Below are positions 9,546 through 17,762 of a DNA stretch of 64,000 bases, in pieces; within the stretch, counting starts at the first letter, position 1; the number at the start of each line of letters is the position of its first letter. Source of the stretch: Ruminococcus sp. (GTDB lineage Bacteria; Bacillota; Clostridia; Oscillospirales; Ruminococcaceae); assembly GCA_015066705.1 (NCBI GenBank), contig SVNV01000002.1, positions 62,001 to 126,000 on the forward strand, in the 5' to 3' direction. The position numbers were made by a program, and so were the translations under genes. The notes under the pieces are model-generated. The model did no database searches and had not been told where the DNA came from. It saw only the letters and a list, made by a program, of their open reading frames with translations.

Positions 9546-9574
9546 TTGAAATCTGATTGAAAAAGTGGTATAAT
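9546..9574 (+). promoter_or_regulatory. promoter of pyrB
   Basis: TTGAAA (9546-9551), 17-bp spacer, TATAAT (9569-9574). The short leader begins with a small hairpin (9590-9603, CTGACA/TGTCAG). No PyrR-type binding sequence or attenuator was recognised. Confidence 0.75.
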
Positions 9575-9621
9575 ATTTATGATGATTTTCTGACATTTGT
9601 CAGGTTGAAGGGACGTATATT

Positions 9622-10701
9622 ATGAGTTTGAATTTTATAAATCTTATTGACCTTAATGATTATCCTGTTTCATTCTGGAATGAAATTGTGGAGCTTGGTC
9701 ATAAAATAAAAAATAATCCTTTCGATTACGCTGAAAAGTGTAAGGGAAAGATTATGGCGACTCTGTTTTATGAGCCTTCAACAAGAACACAGATGTCTTT
9801 TCAGACGGCAATGCTCAGACTTGGAGGTTCACTTATAGGATTTGATAATCCATCAACCTCGTCGGTTTCAAAGGGCGAGAATCTTAAGGATACAACAAAA
9901 GTTGTAAGTAGCTATGCGGATATCCTTGTTATGCGTCACCCTGTTGCAGGTGCGGCAAAGGCAGCGGCACTTACAGCTGACTGTCCGGTTATCAACGCGG
10001 GCGACGGTGGGCATCTTCATCCGACTCAGACTCTTACCGACCTTCTTACTCTGAGGGAGGAAAAGGGGAGACTTGACAATCTGACTATCGGACTTTGCGG
10101 TGACCTTAAAAACGGTAGAACAGTTCATTCTCTCTGCAAGGCACTTTCTTGCTATAAGAATAATAAGTTTGTGCTTATTTCTACTGATTTTCTGAGACTT
10201 CCGTCTTATATAAAAGATGTTCTTGATGCACACGGCGCTGAGTATAAAGAGGTTGAAAGCCTTGAAGATGTTATCGGCGAGCTTGATATGCTTTATATGA
10301 CAAGAATCCAGCGTGAAAGATTTGCGTCACCCGAGGAGTATGAGGCTCAGAAAAATATTTATGTTCTTGATAATCATAAGATGTTTGGTGCTAAGAATGA
10401 CCTTATTGTAATGCACCCGCTGCCAAGGGTTGATGAAATTGCAATCGAGGTTGACGACGACCCGAGAGCAATGTATTTTAAACAGGCTAAATACGGTGTT
10501 TATGTAAGAATGGCCCTTATTCTGACTATTCTTGAGGGAAATGATACACCGGCACCTCTCCTTTTTGGAAAAGAAAAGAAGATTTGTTGCCCAAATCCTA
10601 AGTGTATTACCAATAGCGAAAACTATCTTCCGAAGTCCTTTGTCGGCGTTGGCGATAACCTTATTTGCGAGTTCTGTGACGAAAGAGCACTGGACAATTA
10701 A
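9622..10701 (+). CDS. pyrB: aspartate carbamoyltransferase with C-terminal PyrI-type zinc domain
   Basis: Catalyses carbamoyl phosphate + aspartate to N-carbamoylaspartate, the committed pyrimidine step. Residues 1 to about 310 form the catalytic chain, with YEPSTRTQMSF (carbamoyl-phosphate binding, STRT at about 53-56), GDGGHLHPTQTLTDL and HPLPRVDEI. The last 40 residues show Cys323-x4-Cys328 and Cys349-x2-Cys352, matching the zinc motif of the regulatory chain PyrI (CPNxxC...CxxC). The PyrI allosteric nucleotide-binding domain is absent. The result is a catalytic chain fused to only the zinc module. It has its own promoter and no other pyr gene nearby. Confidence 0.93.
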   Translation: MSLNFINLIDLNDYPVSFWNEIVELGHKIKNNPFDYAEKCKGKIMATLFYEPSTRTQMSFQTAMLRLGGSLIGFDNPSTSSVSKGENLKDTTKVVSSYADILVMRHPVAGAAKAAALTADCPVINAGDGGHLHPTQTLTDLLTLREEKGRLDNLTIGLCGDLKNGRTVHSLCKALSCYKNNKFVLISTDFLRLPSYIKDVLDAHGAEYKEVESLEDVIGELDMLYMTRIQRERFASPEEYEAQKNIYVLDNHKMFGAKNDLIVMHPLPRVDEIAIEVDDDPRAMYFKQAKYGVYVRMALILTILEGNDTPAPLLFGKEKKICCPNPKCITNSENYLPKSFVGVGDNLICEFCDERALDN

Positions 10702-10731
10702 TGGTGTAATAAAAAATTCACAAATATCTTG

Positions 10732-10760
10732 TTGCCAAATTGTCATAATTGTGTTATAAT
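10732..10760 (+). promoter_or_regulatory. promoter of amidase gene
   Basis: TTGCCA (10732-10737), 17-bp spacer, TATAAT (10755-10760), 80 bp before the start codon at 10841. Confidence 0.7.
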
Positions 10761-10840
10761 TGTAACTGGATTAAAATTTAACTTTCAGATAGATAAAACA
10801 GAACAAAGAAACGACAAATAACATTCAAAGAGGACATAAA

Positions 10841-11644
10841 ATGAATATGCAGAACAATGAAAATAAAACTGCTTCAAATGGCGGTTATATTATTTTTTGG
10901 GATAGAGTTATAGTTGCTGTTGCAATTTTCGCGCTTATTATTATCGGATGTATTTCAATGATTATGTACTTTGCATCATCACTGAAATCTAATGGTTTGA
11001 ATACATTGACAGATAAACAGGTTCAGGGTTCTACTTATGCGGACGAGCCTGAAGCTGACTTGATTGTAGAAGATGTACTTACTGATTATAAGGTGTTTAT
11101 TGATGCTGGTCACGGCGGTGAAGATGGTGGTTGTACAGATTTGAGTGAAACTCGTCTTGAAAAGGATGATAACCTCAGAATTTCAATGGCTGTCAAGAGA
11201 GAGCTTGAAAGAATGGGTGTTACAGTAGTTACTTCAAGAACTGATGACACATTCGTTTCACTTGATGACAGATGTCTTATGGCTAATGAAAGCAAGGCTG
11301 ACCTTTTTGTTTCACTTCACAGAAACAGTGCTGAAGATGGACAGGGTGTTGAAATTTGGGTTTCAAATAAGGAAATCTATGAGGACACACTTCTCGGTAA
11401 TAATATTATGAACGCACTTGATAAAGTTGGTGTTACCAAGAACAGAGGAGTGCAGTTCGGATATATCGGTAAGCCTACATATAATTATCAGGTAAATTAC
11501 GGAACTGATATGCCAAGCTGTCTTGTTGAACTGGGTTTCATTACAAACGATGAAGATAATGAAATGTATGATAAGAACTTTGATGCTTTTGCTGTTGCAA
11601 TCGCTGAAGCCATTTATCAGACTTGCGAAGAATTGAATATTTAA
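10841..11644 (+). CDS. membrane-anchored N-acetylmuramoyl-L-alanine amidase (Amidase_3)
   Basis: Cleaves the bond between N-acetylmuramic acid and the peptide stem of peptidoglycan. 267 aa: a cytoplasmic tail, one membrane helix (about residues 21-48), and an extracellular zinc amidase domain starting VFIDAGHGGEDGG (zinc His at about 91). Later family blocks are SLHRNSAEDGQGVEIW (second zinc His) and LVELGFITNDEDN (catalytic Glu). No SPW, SH3 or SPOR wall-binding domain is present. It resembles CwlD/CwlC-type enzymes; whether it acts in sporulation cannot be told from the sequence. It has its own promoter and ends in a strong terminator. Confidence 0.92.
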   Translation: MNMQNNENKTASNGGYIIFWDRVIVAVAIFALIIIGCISMIMYFASSLKSNGLNTLTDKQVQGSTYADEPEADLIVEDVLTDYKVFIDAGHGGEDGGCTDLSETRLEKDDNLRISMAVKRELERMGVTVVTSRTDDTFVSLDDRCLMANESKADLFVSLHRNSAEDGQGVEIWVSNKEIYEDTLLGNNIMNALDKVGVTKNRGVQFGYIGKPTYNYQVNYGTDMPSCLVELGFITNDEDNEMYDKNFDAFAVAIAEAIYQTCEELNI

Positions 11645-11648
11645 AAAT

Positions 11649-11682
11649 CAAACCACATCAGTTACTTTTGATGTGGTTTTTT
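11649..11682 (+). terminator. bidirectional terminator between amidase and small Cys protein
   Basis: AACCACATCA (11651-11660) pairs perfectly with TGATGTGGTT (11669-11678), followed by TTTTTT on the + strand and a weaker T-rich tract on the - strand. The stop codon of the - strand small gene (11662-11664) lies in the loop, so the hairpin can serve both converging transcripts. Confidence 0.85.
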
Positions 11683-11844
11683 GTTTTCTTTTTCTTCAAT
11701 TATAGGGTCGGGAATGAAGTTGTACATTTCGTTGTATGCTTCGATTTCGTCTTTATTGTTTATTCCTGCGGGAATAAGTCCTGTACAGTCACCTGATGAG
11801 CAGACAGGACAGTCAATCTCAATGTCAATCTTTCTCTTATCCAT
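11662..11844 (-). CDS. small hypothetical protein with CxxC-type cysteines
   Basis: 60 aa, MDKRKIDIEIDCPVC then SSGDC, an acidic middle and a Lys-rich tail (EEKENKKPHQK). Cys12, Cys15 and Cys20 could bind a metal. It has no signal peptide or membrane segment. Supporting it as a real gene are a clear ribosome site (GAGGTG, 6 nt before ATG on the - strand) and a dedicated terminator whose loop contains its stop codon. It lies 64 bp after rex, behind the rex terminator, and may be expressed by read-through from the acn-icd-rex operon. I do not recognise a family or function. Confidence 0.7.
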   Translation of the reverse strand: MDKRKIDIEIDCPVCSSGDCTGLIPAGINNKDEIEAYNEMYNFIPDPIIEEKENKKPHQK

Positions 11845-11870
11845 ACTCTCACCTCAATAATAGTATAAAC

Positions 11871-11902
11871 AAAAATCCCTTACTTATTAAAAGTAAGGGA
11901 TT
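11871..11902 (-). terminator. terminator of the acn-icd-rex operon
   Basis: On the - strand, a 12-bp perfect stem (11891-11902 with 11874-11885), 5-nt loop and TTTTT, four bases after the rex stop codon. Confidence 0.85.
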
Positions 11903-11908
11903 AGTTTT

Positions 11909-12541
11909 TTACAAGTGATTTGCACCATAGGTGAGTGTAAGTAAGCTGTCACCGAGGTGAACATTTTCAACAGCAATTCCTTCGTATTCAATACTTAAAT
12001 CGTAGTGACTGAAATTCCAGAATGCCTTGACACCCATTTTAACAAGCATATCAGCGATAGCCTGAGTATTTGCTTTAGGAATACACAGAATAGCTACAAC
12101 TGGCTTGTTCCGCTTACAGAATGCTTCAAGCTTGTCCGTGTGAATAATTTCAAGTCCTGAAACACTTTCGCCGGTAATTTCAGGATTGTTGTCAAAAATA
12201 CCGATAAGCTTGCAACCTCTTGATTCAAAATTGATGTGAGTTGCTATTGCACGTCCTAAATTACCTGCACCTATAAGTATTGTGTTGAAATTTTTGTCAA
12301 CACCGAGAATTTTACCGATTTCATTGTGAAGTTCTTCAACGTTGTAACCGTAGCCCTGCTGTCCGAAACCGCCAAAACAGTTAAGGTCCTGACGAATCTG
12401 AGATGCTGTCAGTTTCATTCTTACAGAAAGCTCTCTGGAAGAAATTCTAACTATATCCTGTTTTAAAAGCTCGCCAAGAAATCTGTAATAACGTGGAAGT
12501 CTTTTGATAACAGAATTTGATATGCTTCCGTTTTTAGCCAT
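11909..12541 (-). CDS. rex: redox-sensing transcriptional repressor Rex
   Basis: A homodimeric repressor that senses the NADH/NAD+ ratio: NADH releases it from its operators. 210 aa, the normal length. The N-terminal winged helix (about residues 1-80) includes KRLPRYYRFLGELL and the recognition segment MKLTASQIRQDLNCFG. The Rossmann domain has GAGNLGRAI (about 91-99), then an Asp (IFDNN) at the end of the second strand, and ends with the domain-swapping helix. RBS AAAGGAG. It is the third gene of an operon with aconitase and isocitrate dehydrogenase (21 bp after icd). A Rex-like box at the operon promoter suggests autoregulation. Confidence 0.96.
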   Translation of the reverse strand: MAKNGSISNSVIKRLPRYYRFLGELLKQDIVRISSRELSVRMKLTASQIRQDLNCFGGFGQQGYGYNVEELHNEIGKILGVDKNFNTILIGAGNLGRAIATHINFESRGCKLIGIFDNNPEITGESVSGLEIIHTDKLEAFCKRNKPVVAILCIPKANTQAIADMLVKMGVKAFWNFSHYDLSIEYEGIAVENVHLGDSLLTLTYGANHL

Positions 12542-12562
12542 TGTTGATACTCCTTTATAATA

Positions 12563-13771
12563 TTAAAGCAATTTTTCGAGTCTCTTTGCAACCTCTACAA
12601 GGAACTGTTCAGTATTTACCTTTGTCTTGTTTTCAAGTGTTGAAAGGAGATAAAGGTCACCAGTCATAATGCCTTCTTCGATAGTCTGGATTGTTGCTTT
12701 TTCAAGACAGTCAGCGTAGTTTACAAGCTCAGGAAGGTTGTCAAGCTCGCCTCTCTTACGGAATGCACCACTCCATGCAAAAATTGTTGCAACAGAGTTT
12801 GTTGAAGTTTCCTCACCCTTGAGGTGCTTGTAATAGTGACGCTGAACTGTTCCGTGAGCAGCTTCATATTCGTAAATTCCGTCAGGTGAAACGAGAACTG
12901 AAGTCATCATAGCAAGTGAGCCGTAAGCTGTAGCTACCATATCGCTCATTACGTCGCCGTCGTAGTTTTTACAAGCCCAGATGTATCCACCGTTTGAACG
13001 GATTACTCTTGCAACAGCGTCGTCGATAAGTGTGTAGAAGTATTCAATACCTGCTGCTTCAAACTTTTCTTTATATTCAGCATCATAAATTTCCTGGAAA
13101 ATATCCTTGAAAGTATGGTCGTATTTCTTTGAAATTGTATCCTTTGTAGCAAACCATACGTCCTGCTTTGTATCAAGAGCAAAGTTAAAGCAAGCTCTTG
13201 CAAAAGAACCGATAGATTCGCTCTTGTTGTGAAGTCCCTGAATGATACCGTCACATTCGAAATTATAAATCTTTTCCTTTGAAACATTTCCGTCCTTGTC
13301 GGTAACAACAAGCTCAGCAGTAGCCCCCTCCGGAACCTTCATTTCAACATTCTTATAAACGTCACCGTAAGCGTGTCTTGCAATAGTGATAGGCTTTGTC
13401 CATGTTGGAATGTATGGAGTAATACCCTTAACAAGAATAGGAGTTCTGAAAACTGTACCGTCGAGCATTGCTCTGATAGTACCGTTAGGAGATTTCCACA
13501 TTTCCTTGAGGTTGTATTCAGGCATTCTTGCAGCGTTAGGAGTGATTGTAGCACACTTTACTGCAACACCGTATTTCTTTGTAGCGTTAGCAGAATCAAT
13601 AGTTACCTGGTCATTTGTTTCATTTCTGTAGACAAGACCGAGGTCGTAGTATTCTGTTTTAAGGTCAACAAAAGGGTTAATGAGGATATCCTTGATTTCC
13701 TGCCAGATAATTCTGGTCATCTCGTCGCCGTCCATTTCAACAAGCGGTGTTTTCATCTGAATTTTTGCCAT
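12563..13771 (-). CDS. icd: NADP-dependent isocitrate dehydrogenase, eukaryotic type
   Basis: Oxidises isocitrate to 2-oxoglutarate and CO2. 402 aa. The sequence follows the eukaryotic-type (subfamily II) enzymes rather than the E. coli type: [15 protein letters not shown] at the start, [30 protein letters not shown] (substrate Ser and Arg), and [12 protein letters not shown] near the cofactor site. The metal-binding Asp residues lie in the IDDAVARV and [10 protein letters not shown] regions. It lies 36 bp after acn and 21 bp before rex, forming a compact oxidative branch to 2-oxoglutarate, probably for glutamate synthesis in an anaerobe. RBS GGAGGTAG precedes the ATG. Confidence 0.96.
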   Translation of the reverse strand: MAKIQMKTPLVEMDGDEMTRIIWQEIKDILINPFVDLKTEYYDLGLVYRNETNDQVTIDSANATKKYGVAVKCATITPNAARMPEYNLKEMWKSPNGTIRAMLDGTVFRTPILVKGITPYIPTWTKPITIARHAYGDVYKNVEMKVPEGATAELVVTDKDGNVSKEKIYNFECDGIIQGLHNKSESIGSFARACFNFALDTKQDVWFATKDTISKKYDHTFKDIFQEIYDAEYKEKFEAAGIEYFYTLIDDAVARVIRSNGGYIWACKNYDGDVMSDMVATAYGSLAMMTSVLVSPDGIYEYEAAHGTVQRHYYKHLKGEETSTNSVATIFAWSGAFRKRGELDNLPELVNYADCLEKATIQTIEEGIMTGDLYLLSTLENKTKVNTEQFLVEVAKRLEKLL

Positions 13772-13807
13772 TGGTATCTACCTCCGATATATGAATTTTG
13801 AAATAAT

Positions 13808-15745
13808 TTACTTTAAGCTTTCTCTTGTGTAGTCGAGAAGTCCGCCAGCAAGAACAATATCCTTAGTTCTTCCTGTAAGCTCACAGAGAACAGGGATTTC
13901 AGCACCTGTTGTCTTGTTTACAACGCAGAGTTTTGTAATTCCGTCGATAACATTCTTTCTCACATCTGCAAGTTCAAGAATATCGCCCTGAGAAATCTTG
14001 TCGTAATCAGCTTCGTTTACAAATGTAAGCGGGAGAATACCTGCATTGATGAGGTTAGCTCTGTGAATTCTTGCAAAGCTCTTAACAAGCACAGCCTTAA
14101 CTCCAAGGTAAAGTGGTGCGAGAGCAGCGTGTTCTCTTGATGAACCCTGTCCGTAGTTTGAACCACCTACGATAATGCTCTTTCCAAGTGAAAGTGCTCT
14201 TTCTGGGAATGCTTCATCGCATACAGCGAAGCAGTGCTTTGAAATCGCAGGAATATTAGAACGGAGTGGGAGAATCTTAGCGCCAGCAGGCATAATATGG
14301 TCAGTTGTAATGTTGTCGCCAACCTTAAGTGAACAAGCAGCCTCGATAGAATCATCAAGTGGAGTTGTAGTTGGGAAAGGCTTGATGTTAGGACCACGGA
14401 GAATTTCAACGCTGTCCATATCCTTTTCGTCAACAGGTGGAACAATCATATTGTCGTTGATTTCAAAAACTTCAGGAAGCTTGAATTCAGGCATATCGCC
14501 AAGTCCTCTTGGGTCAACAAGTACACCTGCAACAGCTGATGCAGCAGCAAGCTCTGGAGAAACAAGATAAATCTGTCCGTCCTTAGTACCACTTCTGCCT
14601 TCAAAGTTTCTGTTGAAGGTTCTGAGAGAAATACCCTTTGAGTTAGGTGACTGTCCCATACCGATACATGGGCCACAAGCTGATTCAAGAATTCTTGCAC
14701 CTGCGTCAATCATAATTGAAAGTGCGCCGTTTTTAGCAAGCATATTAAGTACCTGCTTTGAGCCTGGAGCGATTGAAAGTGAAACATCAGGGTGAACTGT
14801 CTTGCCCTTTAAGATGTGAGCAACCTTGAGCATATCAAGAAGTGATGAGTTTGTACATGAACCGATACAAACCTGGTCAATCTTCATACCTTCAAGCTCT
14901 GTCGCAGACTTGATGTTGTCAGGTGAGTGAGGACAAGCAGCCATAGGAGCAAGCTCTGAAAGATTGATTTCAATAACTTCATCATAAACAGCATCATCGT
15001 CAGCCTTGAGCTCAACCCATACTTCTTCTCTTTCCTGAGCCTTGAGGAATTCTCTTGTGATTTCGTCAGAAGGGAAGATAGATGTTGTAGCTCCAAGCTC
15101 AGCACCCATATTTGTGATAGTAGCTCTTTCAGGAACTGAAAGTGTCTTGACACCTTCGCCACAGTATTCAATAACCTTACCTACGCCACCCTTAACAGAC
15201 ATTCTTCTGAGTACTTCAAGAATAACGTCCTTTGCAGCAACCCAGGAATTGAGCTTTCCTGTAAGGTTAACCTTTACAACCTTCGGATATGTAATGTAGT
15301 ATGCGCCACCACCCATAGCAACAGCAACGTCAAGTCCGCCTGCGCCGATAGCAATCATACCGATACCACCACCTGTTGGTGTGTGGCTGTCTGAACCGAT
15401 AAGTGTCTTACCAGGAACGCCGAATCTTTCAAGATGAACCTGATGGCAGATACCGTTACCAGGTCTTGAGAAATAGATGCCGTGCTTTTTAGCAACACTA
15501 CCGATAAATCTGTGGTCGTCAGCGTTTTCAAAACCTGACTGGAGTGTGTTGTGGTCAATATATGCAACAGAACGCTCAGTTTTTACTCTCGGAACACCCA
15601 TAGCCTCAAATTCAAGATAAGCCATAGTACCTGTTGCGTCCTGTGTAAGAGTCTGGTCGATTTTAATACCGATTTCGTTACCCTTTACAAATTCGCCTTC
15701 AACAAGATGAGCTTTTAATATTTTTTCAGTTAAAGTCAAACCCAT
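13808..15745 (-). CDS. aconitate hydratase
   Basis: Isomerises citrate to isocitrate with a [4Fe-4S] cluster. 645 aa with GSDSHTPTGGGIGMIAIGAG, the cluster Cys in CIGSCTNSS and the CxxC in SACGPCIGMG, then the swivel domain with GGSNYGQGSSREHAAL. This is the shorter, mitochondrial/Aquifex-like type rather than the roughly 900-aa AcnA. ATG 15745 is preferred because AGGAAAGGA lies about 10 nt upstream; an in-frame ATG at 15778 would place this ribosome site within the gene. It is the first gene of the acn-icd-rex operon, and its promoter overlaps a Rex-like operator. Confidence 0.95.
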   Translation of the reverse strand: MGLTLTEKILKAHLVEGEFVKGNEIGIKIDQTLTQDATGTMAYLEFEAMGVPRVKTERSVAYIDHNTLQSGFENADDHRFIGSVAKKHGIYFSRPGNGICHQVHLERFGVPGKTLIGSDSHTPTGGGIGMIAIGAGGLDVAVAMGGGAYYITYPKVVKVNLTGKLNSWVAAKDVILEVLRRMSVKGGVGKVIEYCGEGVKTLSVPERATITNMGAELGATTSIFPSDEITREFLKAQEREEVWVELKADDDAVYDEVIEINLSELAPMAACPHSPDNIKSATELEGMKIDQVCIGSCTNSSLLDMLKVAHILKGKTVHPDVSLSIAPGSKQVLNMLAKNGALSIMIDAGARILESACGPCIGMGQSPNSKGISLRTFNRNFEGRSGTKDGQIYLVSPELAAASAVAGVLVDPRGLGDMPEFKLPEVFEINDNMIVPPVDEKDMDSVEILRGPNIKPFPTTTPLDDSIEAACSLKVGDNITTDHIMPAGAKILPLRSNIPAISKHCFAVCDEAFPERALSLGKSIIVGGSNYGQGSSREHAALAPLYLGVKAVLVKSFARIHRANLINAGILPLTFVNEADYDKISQGDILELADVRKNVIDGITKLCVVNKTTGAEIPVLCELTGRTKDIVLAGGLLDYTRESLK

Positions 15746-15782
15746 TTTTAAACATTCCTTTCCTATTTTAAAGTACATATCT

Positions 15783-15811
15783 ATTTTAGTTGAAATTTAT
15801 GCTTTTGTCAA
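15783..15811 (-). promoter_or_regulatory. promoter of acn-icd-rex
   Basis: On the - strand: TTGACA (15811-15806), 17-bp spacer, TAAAAT (15788-15783). The -35 box lies inside the Rex-like operator. Confidence 0.8.
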
Positions 15812-15822
15812 GAAAATAACAA
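15805..15822. promoter_or_regulatory. candidate Rex operator at acn-icd-rex promoter
   Basis: TTGTCAAGAAAATAACAA matches the clostridial Rex consensus TTGTTAA-N4-TTAACAA at 12 of 14 defined positions. It covers the -35 box and 11 bp upstream of it, where bound Rex would block RNA polymerase. The match is read from sequence; binding is inferred. Confidence 0.7.
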
Positions 15823-15923
15823 TTTATTTTGAAATTTTATAACATTTGATTTAAAACACACTTTTAACATTCGGTGATTTGTGAAATTTTAAAGCAAAAA
15901 TGCTTCAATATACAAAAAAACAC

Positions 15924-15952
15924 TTGAAATTGTAACGATAATATGGTAATAT
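15924..15952 (+). promoter_or_regulatory. promoter of lipoprotein gene / ATP synthase cluster
   Basis: TTGAAA (15924-15929), 17-bp spacer, TAATAT (15947-15952), divergent from the acn promoter. It could drive the lipoprotein gene and, by read-through, the whole atp operon, since no promoter or terminator is seen between them. Confidence 0.6.
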
Positions 15953-15989
15953 TTATAATAGCTATTATTATTTCAGGGGTGAGTTTTTA

Positions 15990-17093
15990 TTGAAGAAGGC
16001 ATTTTGTTTGATATCTGCTTTGGTAGTATGTATGACAACTTGCAGCTGTGAAAATGGTAGTCCTGATTCAATAGGTGTTGTAACACCATTCCATAATGAA
16101 GAAAGTGAAATTCATTATATCACATCAACTGATAAAATAATATTTCCCCAGTTTCTTGAAAATAAGGATGACATTTCACTATTCAGCAGATTGTTGTATA
16201 CCAACTTCGATTATGACCTTACTAATAAACCGCTTGGTGAAACACTTACAGTCGAAGGTGGCTATAAGTGTGATATGAAATTTTCTAATGGGAAATTTTT
16301 CAGATTCGCTTACAATAAGAATTATGGAATAGTTGATGATAAGGGGAATGTTAAGCTACAGGGCGTTTATTCATCAATTAAACAGCTAAGACCTGATTTG
16401 TTTGAGCTTATCTATAACGGCTCAAAAACTTATGCTACTGTTGACGCTGACAATAATTTTGTTTTTGTTGAAGATGATAGCTTTAAGTGGGTTTTTGGAA
16501 AAACTAAACCTGAAATAACACAGTCTGTGACTAATTCGGGAGATAATATTGCAGATGTTCATGACGCTATGAAAAGTTATCTAAAAACTCCTGACGGAAA
16601 AATAGTTTATGACAGAGGCTTTGACAGTGTTGTTGAAAGCTCAAAGAAGACTCTCGGTATAGAATGTGAAAGTGTGTTTACCGCACATTCTGGTGGGGTT
16701 TGTTATGTAATTGTCTTTGATAAGTTTTATAATTATAAAGTTTATGAGGGAAGTTACGGAAATGTACAGGTTCAGCTTTCTGAAAAGAATGGTAGCTGTT
16801 ATATTCTGAGTAATGACCATTTACTTCAGATTGTAAATCTCTTTTCTTGTTTTGATTATGAAGAAAGTAAGGCTATGAAACCTATTGATAACTTTGTTTC
16901 TGTCGAACTTAATTCTGCTAAGAATAACAATACTAAGTATTATATTTGTGATAATGGTTATTGTGAGATTACATCTGTTTCGGAAACAGGTGAAGCTCCT
17001 GTGAAAACTGTTTATAATGTTTCAAAAGAATGCTTTGCTGATGTTCTTGAATGGATAAATCTTGTGCTTTCTACTGAATATACAGGAGTCTGA
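15990..17093 (+). CDS. putative lipoprotein, WG-repeat-like
   Basis: 367 aa starting at TTG with AGGGGTGA 7 nt upstream. The N terminus is a lipoprotein signal (MKKAFCLISALVVCMTTCSC, lipidation Cys probably residue 20), so the protein should sit on the outer face of the membrane. Residues about 105-150 (NYGIVDDKGNVKLQGVYSSI) resemble a WG repeat, but I see only one or two degenerate copies. No enzyme motif is recognised. It is followed 1 bp later by atpZ with its own RBS, so it is probably co-transcribed with the ATP synthase genes. A role in that complex is not established. Confidence 0.75.
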   Translation: MKKAFCLISALVVCMTTCSCENGSPDSIGVVTPFHNEESEIHYITSTDKIIFPQFLENKDDISLFSRLLYTNFDYDLTNKPLGETLTVEGGYKCDMKFSNGKFFRFAYNKNYGIVDDKGNVKLQGVYSSIKQLRPDLFELIYNGSKTYATVDADNNFVFVEDDSFKWVFGKTKPEITQSVTNSGDNIADVHDAMKSYLKTPDGKIVYDRGFDSVVESSKKTLGIECESVFTAHSGGVCYVIVFDKFYNYKVYEGSYGNVQVQLSEKNGSCYILSNDHLLQIVNLFSCFDYEESKAMKPIDNFVSVELNSAKNNNTKYYICDNGYCEITSVSETGEAPVKTVYNVSKECFADVLEWINLVLSTEYTGV

Positions 17094-17094
17094 T

Positions 17095-17379
17095 ATGAAA
17101 AAGAAGAATAATATGCTATCTTATCTGGCTCTAGGACTTCAGTTTACATCTTCCATAGTTGTTCCGCCGGTTGTGTGTATCTATCTTGGTCTTTATCTTC
17201 AGGATAAATATAAACTTGGCGATTGGGTTATGGGAGTAAGTGTTTCACTTTCGGCTGTGCTTATGTTTGCTTCACTTTATAATTTTGCAAAAGCAGCAGT
17301 TGTTATTTCAAAAAACAAAGATGAGGATTCCAAGGAAGAGGTTAATACTTATGAACTCAGAAAACAAAGAAGGGATTAA
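17095..17379 (+). CDS. AtpZ/AtpI family protein (ATPase_gene1)
   Basis: A 94-aa protein with two membrane helices (about residues 10-32 and 42-65) and a charged C-terminal tail. The GLQFTSSIVVPPVVCIYLG and GLYLQDKYKL segments match the small protein encoded first in many Firmicute F-type ATPase operons, thought to help c-ring assembly or Mg2+ handling. ATG 17095 is used because AGGAG lies 6 nt upstream. The 3' end overlaps the next gene by 29 bp. Confidence 0.8.
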   Translation: MKKKNNMLSYLALGLQFTSSIVVPPVVCIYLGLYLQDKYKLGDWVMGVSVSLSAVLMFASLYNFAKAAVVISKNKDEDSKEEVNTYELRKQRRD

Positions 17380-17734
17380 ACCTCTTTTGAAAAAACTTTT
17401 TCCGAGAATGATTATAATAAATGTTCCCGTATGGCTTATAACACTTATATGGGGCTTTGACCTGACTATGATTGTCGGACTTGCTGTGGGAACAGCTTAT
17501 TCGATAGCTTGTTGTATTTACCTTGCAAGTACAATAAACGAAGCTGTTGAGTGCTCACAGGGTAAGGCAAAGGGAAAGATGATGAGCTGTTATGCTGTCA
17601 GAATGCTGGGACTTTGTGTTCTCGGATATGTAGCTCTCAGATATGATTTTATGAATTTTGTGGGATTTCTGCTTCCGCAGTTTTACCCCAGAATAATTCT
17701 TACAATAATGAATTTTTTGGAAAAGAAAAAATAA
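17351..17734 (+). CDS. atpI: ATP synthase subunit I-like protein
   Basis: 127 aa with about four hydrophobic helices (INVPVWLITLIWG, LTMIVGLAVGTAYSIAC, MLGLCVLGYVAL, LPQFYPRIILTIMNFL), fitting the AtpI/ATP-synt_I family that assists c-ring assembly. The start at ATG 17351 lies within the end of atpZ (29-bp overlap), with GAGG about 9 nt upstream. The reading frame is open further upstream, but that part only mirrors atpZ in another frame. Confidence 0.78.
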   Translation: MNSENKEGIKPLLKKLFPRMIIINVPVWLITLIWGFDLTMIVGLAVGTAYSIACCIYLASTINEAVECSQGKAKGKMMSCYAVRMLGLCVLGYVALRYDFMNFVGFLLPQFYPRIILTIMNFLEKKK

Positions 17735-17762
17735 TCGCTTAGAATGAAAGGGTGTGTGTTTT

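Noticed and set aside
9575..9621. PyrR or pyrimidine attenuator before pyrB
   Set aside because: The leader is too short and has only a 6-bp hairpin (9590-9603) without a T run or PyrR-type sequence.
15746..15778. ATG 15778 as the aconitase start
   Set aside because: The extension contains the ribosome site AGGAAAGGA; ATG 15745 matches the family's N terminus.
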